A DNA stretch of 64,000 bases from Saccharothrix sp. NRRL B-16314 (GTDB lineage Bacteria; Actinomycetota; Actinomycetes; Mycobacteriales; Pseudonocardiaceae). A program made the translations under genes and the position numbers. A model generated the notes under the pieces. The model was not told the DNA's origin. It was given only the letters and a program-made list of their open reading frames with translations, and searched no databases. The stretch's first letter is position 1, and each line of letters begins with the position of its first letter. Shown here piece by piece: positions 1-9,392 of this stretch. The DNA is taken from NCBI RefSeq assembly GCF_000716595.1, contig NZ_JNXC01000005.1:1-64000 (forward strand), given 5' to 3'.

Positions 1-2
1 CC

Positions 3-71
3 GCCGCCATCTGGCACAACGACCACACCGACCAGCCCGTCAAGCGATCACTGACCGCCTACGACCACTAA
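3..71 (+). CDS. C-terminal fragment of a probable transposase
   Basis: The first in-frame stop is TAA at 69-71 and the open frame runs back to the window edge. The last residues read AAIWHNDHTDQPVKRSLTAY and then DH. A WHN...KRSLTAYDH tail is, from memory, common at the C-terminus of small actinobacterial DDE transposases of the IS5/IS982 type. The family assignment is by tail resemblance only. The rest of the gene lies outside the window. It would be the right end of an insertion sequence abutting the regulator that ends at 93. Confidence 0.45.
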   Translation, partial: AAIWHNDHTDQPVKRSLTAYDH

Positions 72-92
72 CGAGCCCTTGGACTTACTCAT

Positions 93-662
93 CTAGTCGC
101 GGCTCGGCGCCACGGTGGTGGCCAGGAAGAAGCGCACCGGCCGGGCGCCTTCCGGGCGGTTCTCGACGGTCTCGAGGCGGTCGGCGTAGGGCGCGAAGAT
201 CTCGAAGATCCGGGCGTGCACCTCGGCGGCCTCCGCCACGGTGAGGAACTCGGTCGTGGCGAACGTCCCCATCCGCTCGCGCCACTCCACCGGTTCGCCG
301 TCCTTGCGGCGGAAGCGCTCGCGGATCGCGGAGAACTCCTGGTCCAGGAACGCGTCGCCCGCCGCCTCGGCGGCCATCGCGGTCTCGTCGTCCATCCCGA
401 TGGACGACCAGCTCTGGTCCGGGCGCACCAACCGCCACGGCTTCTGCCGACCCTTGCCCTGCACCTCGGCCACGAAGCCGTACTGGCTCAGCACGTTCAG
501 GTGGTAGGAGCAACTGGCGACGCTCTCACCGAGCAGTTCGGCGCACTGGGTGGCGGTCGACGCGCCGTACGTCCGGAGCACGTCGATGAGCTTCCAGCGC
601 ATCGGGTGCGCGAGGGCGCGGAGCGTCTTGGGATCCCGGATCAGCTCGTGCTCGTCGGCCAT
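93..662 (-). CDS. ArsR-type winged-helix transcriptional regulator
   Basis: This 189-residue protein has an N-terminal winged-helix domain (about residues 8-85) starting with DPKTLRALAHPMRWKLIDVL. It continues with a recognition-helix region ESVASCSYHLNVLSQYGFV and a wing KGRQKPWRL, the pattern of ArsR-type one-component repressors. The C-terminal half (about 90-189) is charged and helical, includes a RERFRRKDGEPVEWRERMG segment, and probably serves dimerisation or effector sensing. No metal-binding cysteine pair is visible, so metal sensing is not indicated. The ATG complement is at 660-662. Three iterons at 683-720 lie just upstream and are the likely autoregulatory site. The stop codon touches a CTAG tetranucleotide at 93-96, next to the transposase remnant. 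Confidence 0.8.
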   Translation of the reverse strand: MADEHELIRDPKTLRALAHPMRWKLIDVLRTYGASTATQCAELLGESVASCSYHLNVLSQYGFVAEVQGKGRQKPWRLVRPDQSWSSIGMDDETAMAAEAAGDAFLDQEFSAIRERFRRKDGEPVEWRERMGTFATTEFLTVAEAAEVHARIFEIFAPYADRLETVENRPEGARPVRFFLATTVAPSRD

Positions 663-682
663 GCCACCACGGTAGCTATATC

Positions 683-720
683 AAGGAACCTTTAGCAAGG
701 GTTCTTTAGCAAGGGTTCTT
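683..720. promoter_or_regulatory. Three 14-bp iterons upstream of the ArsR-type gene
   Basis: Decamers AAGGAACCTT (683-692), AAGGGTTCTT (697-706) and AAGGGTTCTT (711-720) are separated by identical TAGC spacers, a strict 14-bp period. The first decamer is a near reverse complement of the others. The array starts 21 bp upstream of the divergent regulator's ATG. It is probably a repressor binding array that could also control the lipoprotein gene at 793. Confidence 0.5.
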
Positions 721-792
721 GAGGTAGCCCGCCTCGTAACGCCCGCAGCCGTTCAGGCGAACTAGGGGCAACCGATCTGCAGGGAGTTCCGC

Positions 793-1281
793 GTGATCAG
801 GACCGTGCTCGTCGCCGCGGCGCTGCTGGCGCTCGGCGCGTGCACCGGTACCCCGCCGGCCCCGACGCCACCGCCGGCCACGGCGCAGTCACCGACGCCG
901 ACCGCCACCGACTCGGCGGGCGTGAACTGCGAGGACGCGCCCGAGGACGTGGTCGGCGCGGCGCTGGGGCTGGAGCTCAACCACCCGCGCCAGACGATCA
1001 CCGGCGACGTGGTGCGCTGCTCGTACAACGGCGGCATGACAGAGGTCCGGTTCCACACCGGCGCGGACGCGGCGTCGTTCGCCGAGAGTCGCGAGAAGCA
1101 GGCCCGTGCCACCGACCTGCCGGACTTCCACGACGAGGCCTACCGCGCCACCGCCGTCACCGGCGAGGTCGTCCTCACCGCCGTCGTGGCCCGCCGCGGC
1201 ACGGTCGAGATCACGGTGACGTCCAACGCGAACGCCGACCAGGCCCAACGCCTGATCACCGACCTCTTCGCCCGCCTCTAA
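793..1281 (+). CDS. Putative lipoprotein, DUF3558-like size and layout
   Basis: The start is GTG at 793, preceded by AGGGAG. The 162-residue product begins with a lipoprotein signal MIRTVLVAAALLALGAC. The lipobox is LGAC with the lipid-anchored Cys at residue 17. A Pro/Thr-rich linker (about 18-43) leads to a compact domain of about 120 residues containing two cysteines (NCEDAPED and VVRCSYNG), probably disulfide-bonded. It should be anchored on the outer face of the membrane. The size and two-cysteine layout recall small actinobacterial DUF3558-type lipoproteins, but no function can be assigned. The neighbours (ArsR-type regulator, FAD oxidoreductase) do not clarify its role. A modular repeat starts 4 bp after its stop. 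Confidence 0.7.
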   Translation: MIRTVLVAAALLALGACTGTPPAPTPPPATAQSPTPTATDSAGVNCEDAPEDVVGAALGLELNHPRQTITGDVVRCSYNGGMTEVRFHTGADAASFAESREKQARATDLPDFHDEAYRATAVTGEVVLTAVVARRGTVEITVTSNANADQAQRLITDLFARL

Positions 1282-1284
1282 CCC

Positions 1285-1367
1285 GTGAGTCCTACGTTCA
1301 GAACCCGTGAGTCCTACGCTCAGAACAACCATGTCCTACGTTCGGAACGCCTGAATTCAACGCTCAG
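1285..1367 (+). repeat. Modular intergenic repeat, single array A-A-C-D
   Basis: The units are A (GTGAGTCCTACGTTCAGAAC, 1285-1304), A-like (1307-1326, one change), C (ATGTCCTACGTTCGGAAC, 1331-1348) and D (GAATTCAACGCTCAG, 1353-1367). The array fills the gap between convergent stops at 1281 and 1369. The same unit types recur near 24.7 and 47.4 kb. The A unit is next to the lipoprotein gene's stop. Confidence 0.85.
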
Positions 1368-1368
1368 G

Positions 1369-2883
1369 TCACGCCGACCGCCCCAGCACGGCCATCGCCG
1401 CGTTGTGACCGCCGATCCCGCTGACCCCGCCACCACGCCGCGCCCCCGCCCCGCACACGAACAGGTTCGCCACGTCCGTCTCCACGCCCCACCGGCCGAC
1501 CTCGTCCTCCGCCTCCGCGAACGGCCACGCCAGCTCGTCGTGGAAGATGTTGCCGCGAGGCAGCCCCAGCTCCGCCTCCAAATCCAACGGCGTGCGCGCC
1601 TCCAGGCACGGCTCACCGTCGGCGTCCCTCGCCAGGCAGGACTCGATCGGCTCCTCCAGGTACGCGTTCAACCCGGCCAGGTACCGCCCCACCAACTCGC
1701 CCCGCAGCACCGCGTTGTCCCGCTCGAACAACGCCGCCGGCGTGTGCAACCCGAACAACGTCAACGTGTGCCACCCCCGCGACACCAGCTCCGGCGCGAG
1801 GATCGACGGATCGGTCAACGTGTGGCAGTACATCTCCGCGGGCAGCACCGACGGCACCAGCCCCGCCGCGCTCTCCCGGTACGCGCTCTCCAACTGCCCG
1901 TACGACTCGTCCAGGTGCAACGTCCCCGCGAACGCCACCCGGGCGTCCACCCCGCTCCGGAACCGCGGCAGCCGCTCCAGCAGCATGTTCACCTTCACCT
2001 GGCACCCCTCGGCCACCGCCGGCGCAGGCCGACCGCGCAACCGGTCCAAAGTGGACGGAGCAACCCCGGCCAGCACGAACCGTGCGCCGACCGTGCGCCC
2101 GTCGTACTCGACCTCGCCCACGACACCGTCCGCGTCCACCCGAGTGACCTCGGCGCCGGTGACGACCTCCACCCCGGCCTCACGCGCCACCCGCGCGAGC
2201 TCCCCCGTCACCGCGCCCATCCCGCCGACCGGCACCTGCCACTCCCCCGTGCCGTTGCCGATCACGTGGTAGAGGAAGCACCGGTTCGCCCGCAGGTCGT
2301 GCAACGACGTGTGCGTGCCGATCAACGCGTCGGTGGCCACCACCCCGCGCACGACGTCATGCGCGAACAGCTCCTCCAACGCCTCGCCCAACGGCCGTTC
2401 CACGACCTGGTCCCACAGCCGCGCGTCGACCCGCCGCCGAACGTCCGCACGCGACCGCAACGGCTCCAACATCGTCGAGGACACCGCCCCCGCCAGCACC
2501 TCCAAGGAGGCGTACCACCGCCGCCACCGGTCGTACTCCGCGTCCGAACCGGTCAACGCCCGGAACGACGCCGCCGTCGCCTCACCCGGATCGCGCTCCA
2601 CCAGCAGGTCACCCGCGGGCGTGTAGGACGACGCCGCCCGTGACCGCAGCGACACCCGCAGCCCGAGGTCCGCGACGATCCGGTCCGGCAGCAGGCTGAC
2701 CAGGTACGAGTACCGCGACAACCGCGCCTGCACCCCCGCGAACGCCGTCGAGCTCACGGCCGCGCCTCCGACGTGGTCGAGCTTCTCCAGCACCAGCACC
2801 GTGCGTCCCGCCCGCGCCAGGTACGCCGCCGCCACCAGCGCGTTGTGCCCGCCGCCGACCACCACCACGTCGTAGGTATCCAC
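1369..2883 (-). CDS. FAD-dependent oxidoreductase, phytoene desaturase-like
   Basis: This 504-residue protein opens with a dinucleotide-binding fold: [20 protein letters not shown] followed by [13 protein letters not shown] (about residues 4-45). The Gly-rich loop reads GGGHNA rather than the classical GxGxxG, as in the carotenoid desaturase/PYROXD2 group. A C-terminal FAD-contact segment ends in [13 protein letters not shown]. It is likely a soluble amine or carotenoid-type oxidase/desaturase. The substrate is unknown, and no phytoene synthase or other carotenoid gene lies nearby. The ATG complement is at 2881-2883. The gene converges on the lipoprotein gene, with the modular repeat between them. 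Confidence 0.75.
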   Translation of the reverse strand: MDTYDVVVVGGGHNALVAAAYLARAGRTVLVLEKLDHVGGAAVSSTAFAGVQARLSRYSYLVSLLPDRIVADLGLRVSLRSRAASSYTPAGDLLVERDPGEATAASFRALTGSDAEYDRWRRWYASLEVLAGAVSSTMLEPLRSRADVRRRVDARLWDQVVERPLGEALEELFAHDVVRGVVATDALIGTHTSLHDLRANRCFLYHVIGNGTGEWQVPVGGMGAVTGELARVAREAGVEVVTGAEVTRVDADGVVGEVEYDGRTVGARFVLAGVAPSTLDRLRGRPAPAVAEGCQVKVNMLLERLPRFRSGVDARVAFAGTLHLDESYGQLESAYRESAAGLVPSVLPAEMYCHTLTDPSILAPELVSRGWHTLTLFGLHTPAALFERDNAVLRGELVGRYLAGLNAYLEEPIESCLARDADGEPCLEARTPLDLEAELGLPRGNIFHDELAWPFAEAEDEVGRWGVETDVANLFVCGAGARRGGGVSGIGGHNAAMAVLGRSA

Positions 2884-2963
2884 CCGCCCGACTCAACCAG
2901 ATCCAAGATCACGCAGCTACCTCCGTAACCTGGACAGCGGGCACACGAGCGAAGGAGCTTCAC

Positions 2964-3788
2964 ATGGGGCGAGTCACGGTGCGTCGCCCGGTGGTGACCT
3001 ACGCGAGCGGAACGTCCCGCAAGCGGGTCGACGCGCTGGCCGCCGAGGAGCCGCTGGAACTGCGGGTGGGCGGCAAGGCGCTGACCGTCACGATGCGCAC
3101 ACCCGGCCAGGACGTGGAGCTGGCGCACGGCTTCCTGCTCGGCGAGGGCGTCATCGGCGGCCTGGCGGACATCGCCGTGGCCCGGTTCTGCGAGGGCACC
3201 GGGCCGGACGGGATGAACACGTACAACGTGCTGGACCTGACCCTCGCGGACGGCGTCGCACCGCCCGAGGTCGGCGTGGAGCGGAACTTCTACACGACCT
3301 CGTCCTGCGGCGTGTGCGGCAAGGCGGCGCTGGACGCGGTGAAGTTGAAGACCCGCTTCTCCCCCGCCGCCGACACGTCCAAGGTCGACGTCGGGGTCCT
3401 GTCGGCGCTGCCGGACGCGCTGCGCGAACGCCAGAAGGTATTCGCCTCGACCGGTGGCCTGCACGCCGCCGGGCTGTTCACCACGTCCGGTGAGGCGCTG
3501 GTGGTGCGCGAGGACGTGGGCCGGCACAACGCGGTCGACAAGGTGCTCGGCTGGGCGGTCCTGCAGGACCGGGTCCCGCTGGGCGGGACGGTGCTGGTGG
3601 TGTCCGGGCGGGCGTCGTTCGAGCTGGTGCAGAAGGCCACCATGGCCGGTGTGCCGGTGCTCGCCGCCGTGTCCGCGCCCTCGTCGCTGGCCGCCGAGCT
3701 GGCCGAAGAGCAGGGCGTGACGCTGATCGGCTTCCTGCGCGGCGACTCGATGAACGTCTACACCGGCGCGGAGAGAGTGGTCGCGTGA
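2964..3788 (+). CDS. fdhD: FdhD, sulfur carrier for formate dehydrogenase maturation
   Basis: FdhD passes sulfur from a cysteine desulfurase to the bis-MGD molybdenum cofactor of formate dehydrogenases. The 274-residue protein shows the family hallmarks: an early PLELRV segment, [13 protein letters not shown], the sulfur-transfer cysteines in [10 protein letters not shown] (about residues 113-117), and the C-terminal [14 protein letters not shown] and [14 protein letters not shown] blocks. The ATG is preceded by AAGGAG. The stop overlaps the GTG of the following CoA-transferase gene, so the pair is translationally coupled. No formate dehydrogenase structural gene is in the window, so its client is elsewhere. 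Confidence 0.93.
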   Translation: MGRVTVRRPVVTYASGTSRKRVDALAAEEPLELRVGGKALTVTMRTPGQDVELAHGFLLGEGVIGGLADIAVARFCEGTGPDGMNTYNVLDLTLADGVAPPEVGVERNFYTTSSCGVCGKAALDAVKLKTRFSPAADTSKVDVGVLSALPDALRERQKVFASTGGLHAAGLFTTSGEALVVREDVGRHNAVDKVLGWAVLQDRVPLGGTVLVVSGRASFELVQKATMAGVPVLAAVSAPSSLAAELAEEQGVTLIGFLRGDSMNVYTGAERVVA

Positions 3789-4951
3789 GACCGCTGGACG
3801 GCGTGCTCGTCGTCAGCCTCGAACAGGCCGTCGCCGTCCCGTACGCCACCCGGCTGCTGGCCGACCTCGGCGCACGCGTGATCAAGGTCGAACGGCGGGA
3901 CGGCGGCGACTTCGCCCGCCACTACGACACCGCGTGCGGCTCGGTGTCCTCCTACTTCGCCTGGGCGAACGTCGGCAAGGAGTCCCTGACGCTCGACCTG
4001 AAGCACCCGGCGGGACGCGAGGTGCTGGACAAGCTCATCCCGACCGCCGACGTGGTCCTGTGCAACCTGTCACCCGACGCCGCGCGTCGACTGGGTGTGG
4101 ACGCTTCCTCACTCCGTGCGGTGAAACCCGATCTGGTGGTCGGCGAGCTCTCCGGCTACGGCGACGAAGGCCCGTACGCGTCACGCAAGGCGTTCGACGC
4201 GCTCGTGCAGTCGGAGGCGGGGCTGGTCGAGCTGACCGGGGACGGTGACGTCACGGCACGCGCGGGCATCTCGGTCGCCGACATCGCGGCCGGCGTGCAG
4301 CTCCAGTCCGCCGTGCTCGCCGCCCTCCTGCACCGCGCCCGGACCGGTGAGGGCGCCACCCTGCGGCTGACGCTGTTCGAGGCGATGACCGAGTGGATGC
4401 ACCAGCCGATGCTCTACGCGGCGGGCACCGGCCGGGCCGCGCCGCGCACCGGCGCGCACCACCCGAGCATCGCGCCGTACGGCCCGTTCCCATGTGCGGA
4501 CGGCGCCGTGCACCTCGCCGTGCAGAACGACCCGCAGTGGCGCCGGCTGTGCACCCTCCTCGGCAGACCGGACCTCGCGGACGACCCCCGGTTCGGCACC
4601 GTCAGCTCCCGCGTGGCCCACCGCGCCGACCTGCACGCCGAGCTCGACTTCACCGCTTGGACGGCGGCCGACCTGATCGACGCGCTGGACCGCGCCGACG
4701 TCCCCGCCGCCCGCACCCGCAGCGTCGCCGACCTGCCCGACCACCCCCAGCTCACCGCACGCGACCGGCTCGCCCGGGTGCCGGTGCCCGACGGTCGCAT
4801 CACCGTTCTCCGCCCGCCCGTCGACTCCACCGCCTGGGAGTGGACGCCCGGCTCGGTGCCCGCGCCCGGCGAGCACACCGACCACGTTCTGCGCGGGCTC
4901 GGCTACTCCGAGGAGCGGATCGCGGAACTTCGGGCCGAGTCGGCGATCTGA
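3785..4951 (+). CDS. CaiB/BaiF-type (class III) CoA-transferase
   Basis: This 388-residue protein begins [20 protein letters not shown] and continues [20 protein letters not shown], the standard opening of formyl-CoA/carnitine CoA-transferases. The probable catalytic Asp lies in [13 protein letters not shown] (about residue 137). Class III enzymes swap CoA between carboxylates through an aspartyl-CoA thioester. Substrates cannot be predicted. The GTG at 3785 overlaps the fdhD stop by 4 nt. Coupling to fdhD could hint at oxalyl/formyl-CoA chemistry feeding formate dehydrogenase, but no oxalyl-CoA decarboxylase is present, so this is speculative. Confidence 0.85.
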   Translation: MRPLDGVLVVSLEQAVAVPYATRLLADLGARVIKVERRDGGDFARHYDTACGSVSSYFAWANVGKESLTLDLKHPAGREVLDKLIPTADVVLCNLSPDAARRLGVDASSLRAVKPDLVVGELSGYGDEGPYASRKAFDALVQSEAGLVELTGDGDVTARAGISVADIAAGVQLQSAVLAALLHRARTGEGATLRLTLFEAMTEWMHQPMLYAAGTGRAAPRTGAHHPSIAPYGPFPCADGAVHLAVQNDPQWRRLCTLLGRPDLADDPRFGTVSSRVAHRADLHAELDFTAWTAADLIDALDRADVPAARTRSVADLPDHPQLTARDRLARVPVPDGRITVLRPPVDSTAWEWTPGSVPAPGEHTDHVLRGLGYSEERIAELRAESAI

Positions 4952-5006
4952 CGAAACACCCGCTCCACCTCGCGCGATGTGAGGGGAGAATGGGCTTGGG
5001 GAGAAC

Positions 5007-5873
5007 ATGGTCAGCAGGCGAACGATGCTCGGCGCACTGGGTGCGGGAGTCGCAGCCACCGTGGGTGTCACGGCGGCGTGGCACAGCGATGCCCCGTTCG
5101 GTGAGGCGATGCGGCACGCTGTGGGCGTGGCCGGACCGGTGCCCGCCGTGAAGCGGGCCGTCGTGCAGGTCGAACGGGTGCGCTCCGAGTTCCGGGGCCG
5201 TGACGTCGACCTGCTCACCATGGTGCCGCCGGGTGTGCCGACCGAGGGCCTGCCCATGTCGATCCTGCTGCACGGCCGCTACGGCAACGCCCGCCTGGCC
5301 GCCGTGGGCGGTATGCCCGAGGTGCTGGTGGCGGCCGTCGGTCGAGGCCAGGTCCCGCCGTTCGGGTTCGTCGCGGTGGACGGCGACAACCACTACTGGC
5401 ACGAGAACCTGCCTGGTGACGACCCGATGGCGATGCTGCTGGAGGAGGTTCCCCGGTGGCTGGCCGAACGCGGGTACGGCGCGCCGTTCGCCTGCACGGG
5501 GGTGTCCATGGGCGGCTTCGGCGCGCTGCTCTACGCACGCCGACGGCACGAGCGGCGTGACCCGGCCAAGGCCATCGCCGCCATCGCGCCCGCCCTGCTC
5601 ACCGACTGGGCCGAGATGGTGAAGCGCGACGCGTTCAGGAGCCCGGAGCAGTGGGCCTCACTGGACCCGCTGAAGAACCTCGACAAGCTCGGCACCGCCC
5701 CGACCGGCGTGTGGGTCGGCGACAAGGACCACTTCATCGAGGGAACGCGGAAGTTCATCGCGGGCACCAAACTCGCGGTCGCCTCGATCAGCCCCGGCGG
5801 CCACGACGACGGCCTCTACCGCAAGGTCGTCCCCGACGTCATCCGCTTCCTCGGCAAACGCGTTCCCCGCTGA
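5007..5873 (+). CDS. Secreted esterase-family alpha/beta-hydrolase (Tat-type signal)
   Basis: The 288-residue product starts MVSRRTMLGALGAGVAATVG, a twin-arginine signal followed by a hydrophobic core, so export of a folded enzyme is likely. The mature part has the layout of the putative esterase (antigen 85/esterase D) family. It shows SILLHGRYGN near the N-terminus, a nucleophile elbow GVSMGGFGALL (Ser about residue 168), a DKDHFIEG segment and a possible catalytic His in SPGGHDDGLY. GGAGAA-type ribosome-binding bases precede the ATG. A mycolyl- or acyl-transferase activity is possible, but esterase is the safer call. Confidence 0.75.
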   Translation: MVSRRTMLGALGAGVAATVGVTAAWHSDAPFGEAMRHAVGVAGPVPAVKRAVVQVERVRSEFRGRDVDLLTMVPPGVPTEGLPMSILLHGRYGNARLAAVGGMPEVLVAAVGRGQVPPFGFVAVDGDNHYWHENLPGDDPMAMLLEEVPRWLAERGYGAPFACTGVSMGGFGALLYARRRHERRDPAKAIAAIAPALLTDWAEMVKRDAFRSPEQWASLDPLKNLDKLGTAPTGVWVGDKDHFIEGTRKFIAGTKLAVASISPGGHDDGLYRKVVPDVIRFLGKRVPR

Positions 5874-5924
5874 CCCTCACAGGACTTCCACAGAACGTCC
5901 ACACGGCTGTGGTTGTTTGGCTGC

Positions 5925-6668
5925 ATGCTCACGCGACCGGACCCCATCACCTACCTGGACCACGTGGCGGAAGCGGGCCGCGCCTACAAGCAGCGCCTGC
6001 TGGACTCCCTGGACCTCCGGCCCGACCACATCGCGCTGGACGTCGGCTGCGGCCCCGGCACGGACCTGCCCTCCTTGGCCGCACGCGCGGGCGCCGTCAT
6101 CGGCGTCGACCTGGACCCGGCCATGGTCGAGGAGGCAAGACAACGGGCCGCCGGACTGCCCGTCGAGGTACGGCTGGGCGACGCCCACGCGCTACCCCTC
6201 GACGACCGCAGCGTGGACCGTGCGCGCGTGGACCGGGTCCTGCACCAGGTCGCCGACCCTGCCGGTGTCCTGGCCGAACTGCGCCGAGTCCTGCGCCCCG
6301 GAGGACGTGCGGCGCTCGCTCAACCCGACTGGGAAACCCTCGCCGTCGACCCCGGCTCGGTGGCCACGAACCTCGCGTTCAACCGGTTCGTCTGCGACCG
6401 GATCATGACCAACCCCGTCGTCGGCCGCCAACTGGCGCGGCTCGCCGCAGGAGCCGGCCTGACCGTCGTGACGATCGGCGCCGACACCCTCCTGCTGCGG
6501 GACTTCCCCGTCGCCGACGAACTCCTCGGCCTGACCCGCAACACCCACCGGGCCGTCGAAGCGGGCCGCATCACCCGCCCCGCCGCCGACGCCTGGCTGG
6601 CCGATCTGGAGACCGGCCCGTTCCTGGCCTCGTTCACCCTGTTCAGGGTGGTGGTCAGCGCGGAGTGA
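5925..6668 (+). CDS. Class I SAM-dependent methyltransferase
   Basis: SAM-binding motif I is clear in IALDVGCGPGTDLPSLAARA, followed by VIGVDLDPAMVEEA and the motif II/III region ALPLDDRSVDRARVDRVLHQ and LRRVLRPGGRAAL. The protein is a methyltransf_11/UbiE-like enzyme of 247 residues. Acceptor specificity lies in the variable C-terminal half and cannot be read. I chose ATG 5925; an in-frame TTG at 5913 is possible. Its 3' end overlaps the convergent hydrolase gene by 14 bp. Confidence 0.8.
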   Translation: MLTRPDPITYLDHVAEAGRAYKQRLLDSLDLRPDHIALDVGCGPGTDLPSLAARAGAVIGVDLDPAMVEEARQRAAGLPVEVRLGDAHALPLDDRSVDRARVDRVLHQVADPAGVLAELRRVLRPGGRAALAQPDWETLAVDPGSVATNLAFNRFVCDRIMTNPVVGRQLARLAAGAGLTVVTIGADTLLLRDFPVADELLGLTRNTHRAVEAGRITRPAADAWLADLETGPFLASFTLFRVVVSAE

Positions 6669-7248
6669 GCGGCACGCGCCCGCTGCGGACCCACTTCAGC
6701 ACGGCGCCCCACGGCCCGTACCCGGCGTCCACGTTCAGGTGCGCGCCGCCCACGATGACGTCCAGGTCGACCCGCAACTCCTCGGCCAACGCCTTGGCCT
6801 GCGGCAACGTGCAGTACGGGTCGCCCTCGCCGACCACCAGCCGGGTCGAGACCGCCGCCCGCCGCACCGCCGTCGGATCGAGCGCGGGGTGCAGGAAGCC
6901 GGAGATCAACGGCTCGTCGGCGAAATCCGGCGCGGGCGGCGCGACCAGCAGCACCCGGTCCACCCGCAGCGCCTCGTCGAACTGCCCGGCCGCGTGGTGC
7001 AGCCACAACAGCCCGGCGAGCGAGTGCGCGACGACCACGCGTTCGGCCGCGCCGGCCTCGGGCATCGCGGCCAGGTGCGACCGCAGTTCCGCCAGCCACA
7101 CCGGCAGCTCCGGCGCGTCGGGTGCGCTGAACTGGGGCAGGTCCACCGCCCCACCGTGGTGGGCCAGTTCACCTGCCAGCCAGTTCTGCCAGTGCGTCGG
7201 CCCGGAACCGCCCAGGCCGTGCAGGATCAGCGCGTGCGGGAGGGTCAA
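6655..7248 (-). CDS. RBBP9/YdeN-type serine hydrolase
   Basis: This 197-residue alpha/beta-hydrolase has an oxyanion segment ALILHGLGGSGPTHWQNWLA. The nucleophile elbow is VVVAHSLAGLLWLHHA (about residues 75-90). The C-terminal catalytic His region is GGAHLNVDAGYGPWG. These match the RBBP9/YdeN family of small cytoplasmic serine hydrolases, whose substrates are generally unknown. It lies 1 bp downstream of the clpX stop on the same strand, so it may be co-transcribed with the Clp operon. Confidence 0.85.
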   Translation of the reverse strand: MTLPHALILHGLGGSGPTHWQNWLAGELAHHGGAVDLPQFSAPDAPELPVWLAELRSHLAAMPEAGAAERVVVAHSLAGLLWLHHAAGQFDEALRVDRVLLVAPPAPDFADEPLISGFLHPALDPTAVRRAAVSTRLVVGEGDPYCTLPQAKALAEELRVDLDVIVGGAHLNVDAGYGPWGAVLKWVRSGRVPLTPR

Positions 7249-7249
7249 C

Positions 7250-8530
7250 TCACGCCGACTTCTCGCGGCGCTCCCGGCGCGAGGGCTGCCGGGCCACGAT
7301 GGTCGGGTTGACGTTGTCCTTCACGGTCTGCTCGGTGATGACGACCTTGGCGACGTCCGTGCGGCTCGGGATGTCGTACATCACCGGCAGCAGGACTTCC
7401 TCCATGATCGCCCGCAGGCCGCGGGCGCCGGTGCCGCGCAGGATCGCCTGGTCGGCGACGGCCTCCATCGCGGTCCGGGTGAACTCCAGTTCGACGCCGT
7501 CCATCTCGAAGAGCTTCTGGTACTGCTTGACCAGCGCGTTCTTCGGCTCGGTCAGGATCCGGACCAGTGATTCCTTGTCCAGGTTCGTGACGCTCGCGAC
7601 CATCGGCAACCGGCCGATGAACTCGGGGATCAGACCGAACTTGATCAGGTCCTCGGGCATCGAGTCGGCGTAGTAGTCCGCCGCGTCGACCTCGGCCTTG
7701 GTGCGGACCTCGGCGCCGAAGCCCAGACCGCGCTTGCCCACCCGGTCCTGGATGATCTTGTCCAGACCGGCGAAGGCGCCCGCCACGATGAACAGCACGT
7801 TCGTCGTGTCGATCTGGATGAACTCCTGGTGCGGGTGCTTGCGACCGCCCTGCGGCGGCACGGAGGCGGTGGTGCCCTCGAGGATCTTCAGCAGCGCCTG
7901 CTGCACGCCCTCGCCCGACACGTCCCGCGTGATCGACGGATTTTCACTCTTTCGAGCGATCTTGTCGACCTCGTCGATGTAGATGATGCCGGTCTCGGCG
8001 CGCTTGACGTCGTAATCCGCCGCCTGGATGAGCTTGAGGAGGATGTTCTCCACGTCCTCACCCACGTAGCCCGCCTCGGTCAGCGCCGTGGCGTCCGCGA
8101 TGGCGAACGGCACGTTCAGCATCTTCGCCAGCGTCTGGGCCAGGTAGGTCTTGCCGCAGCCCGTCGGGCCGAGCATGAGGATGTTCGACTTGGCGAGCTC
8201 CACGCCGTCGTCGCGGCCCTCACGCCCGCGGTCACCCGCCTGGATGCGCTTGTAGTGGTTGTAGACCGCCACCGAGAGCGTGCGCTTGGCCTCGTTCTGG
8301 CCGATCACGTACTGGTCGAGGAACTCGTGGATCTCGGCGGGCTTGGGCAGCTCGTCGAGCTTGACGTCACCGGCCTCCGCGAGTTCTTCCTCGATGATCT
8401 CGTTGCAGAGGTCGATGCACTCATCGCAGATGTAGACACCGGGGCCGGCGATGAGTTTTTTCACCTGCTTCTGGCTCTTACCGCAGAAAGAGCACTTCAG
8501 CAGGTCGCCGCCGTCACCGATACGTGCCAT
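7250..8530 (-). CDS. clpX: ClpX, ATP-dependent unfoldase of the ClpXP protease
   Basis: ClpX unfolds tagged proteins and feeds them to ClpP1P2 in the cytoplasm. The 426-residue protein starts [18 protein letters not shown]. Its zinc-finger cysteines are C13, C16, C35 and C38. Walker A is GPTGCGKT, the pore loop GYVGEDVE and Walker [11 protein letters not shown], followed by the ClpX C-terminal helical domain. A longer frame exists upstream, but the MARIGDG start at 8530 matches the family. It lies 207 bp downstream of clpP2, a gap large enough for its own promoter. Synteny tig-clpP1-clpP2-clpX supports the call. Confidence 0.97.
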   Translation of the reverse strand: MARIGDGGDLLKCSFCGKSQKQVKKLIAGPGVYICDECIDLCNEIIEEELAEAGDVKLDELPKPAEIHEFLDQYVIGQNEAKRTLSVAVYNHYKRIQAGDRGREGRDDGVELAKSNILMLGPTGCGKTYLAQTLAKMLNVPFAIADATALTEAGYVGEDVENILLKLIQAADYDVKRAETGIIYIDEVDKIARKSENPSITRDVSGEGVQQALLKILEGTTASVPPQGGRKHPHQEFIQIDTTNVLFIVAGAFAGLDKIIQDRVGKRGLGFGAEVRTKAEVDAADYYADSMPEDLIKFGLIPEFIGRLPMVASVTNLDKESLVRILTEPKNALVKQYQKLFEMDGVELEFTRTAMEAVADQAILRGTGARGLRAIMEEVLLPVMYDIPSRTDVAKVVITEQTVKDNVNPTIVARQPSRRERREKSA

Positions 8531-8737
8531 GACCGCTGACCTCTGTCCCCTCCGGCGCACGACCTGGTGAAGTGCGCCTGACTACTGATGTGGCGAGAGC
8601 CCGCTGGACGCGGGGTCCGCCCGTTCCCCTCGACGGTACCTGTCCTACCCGCCTGTGCGGGAGGACCAGCGTGCCCCCGACACACCGAACCGAGCAGGAC
8701 CCCTGGTCGGCTCGGCGTGTCGGACGCCACGCCGGTG

Positions 8738-9364
8738 CTACTTCCCCGAGAGCTTCCGGTACGGCAGAACGCTGTCGATCAGGCCGTAGTCCTTCGCCTC
8801 CGCGGCGGTGAGGATCTTGTCGCGCTCGATGTCCGTGCGCACCTGCTCGGGCGTCTGGTTGGTGTGCCGGGCGAGCGTGGTCTCCAGCAGCCTGCGCACC
8901 CGCTGGATCTCGTTGGACTGGATCTCCAGGTCGGAGACCTGCCCGTAGACGCCCTCGGTGGCCGGCTGGTGGATCAGGATTCGGGCGTTGGGCAGCGCGT
9001 GCCGCTTGCCCGGGGTGCCCGCCGCGAGCAGCACGGCCGCCGCCGAGGCCGCCTGGCCCAGGCAGTAGGTCTGGATGTCCGGGCGGACGAACTGCATGGT
9101 GTCGTAGATGGCCATCAGCGAGGTGAACGAGCCACCGGGCGAGTTGATGTACATCAGGATGTCGCGGTCGGGGTCCTCCGACTCCAGCACGAGCAGCTGG
9201 GCCATCACGTCGTTGGCCGACGCGTCGTCCACCTGCACGCCGAGGAAGATGATGCGCTCCTCGAACAGCTTGTTGTACGGGTTGGACTCCTTGATGCCGT
9301 AGCTGGTGCGCTCGACGAACGACGGGAGCACGTACCGGGACTGCGGCGCGTGGAACTGGCTCAC
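8738..9364 (-). CDS. clpP2: ClpP2 proteolytic subunit
   Basis: This 208-residue serine peptidase has nucleophile Ser107 in GQAASAAA, His132 in LIHQPATEG and the Asp segment ERDKILTA, a complete catalytic triad. Actinobacteria assemble a mixed ClpP1P2 tetradecamer. The long N-terminal stretch ([20 protein letters not shown]) is typical of the ClpP2 subunit. The start is GTG at 9364. It is 28 bp from clpP1 and clearly in the same operon. Confidence 0.95.
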   Translation of the reverse strand: MSQFHAPQSRYVLPSFVERTSYGIKESNPYNKLFEERIIFLGVQVDDASANDVMAQLLVLESEDPDRDILMYINSPGGSFTSLMAIYDTMQFVRPDIQTYCLGQAASAAAVLLAAGTPGKRHALPNARILIHQPATEGVYGQVSDLEIQSNEIQRVRRLLETTLARHTNQTPEQVRTDIERDKILTAAEAKDYGLIDSVLPYRKLSGK

Positions 9365-9392
9365 TTCAGGTCTCCTGGTGCTCTGCTCGCGG

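Noticed and set aside
1285..2643. Long plus-strand frame opposite the FAD oxidoreductase
   Set aside because: Arg/Pro/His-rich product without any domain, complementary to a clear gene; a high-G+C shadow.
1369..2883. Carotenoid pathway
   Set aside because: A single desaturase-like gene without phytoene synthase or prenyl transferase nearby.
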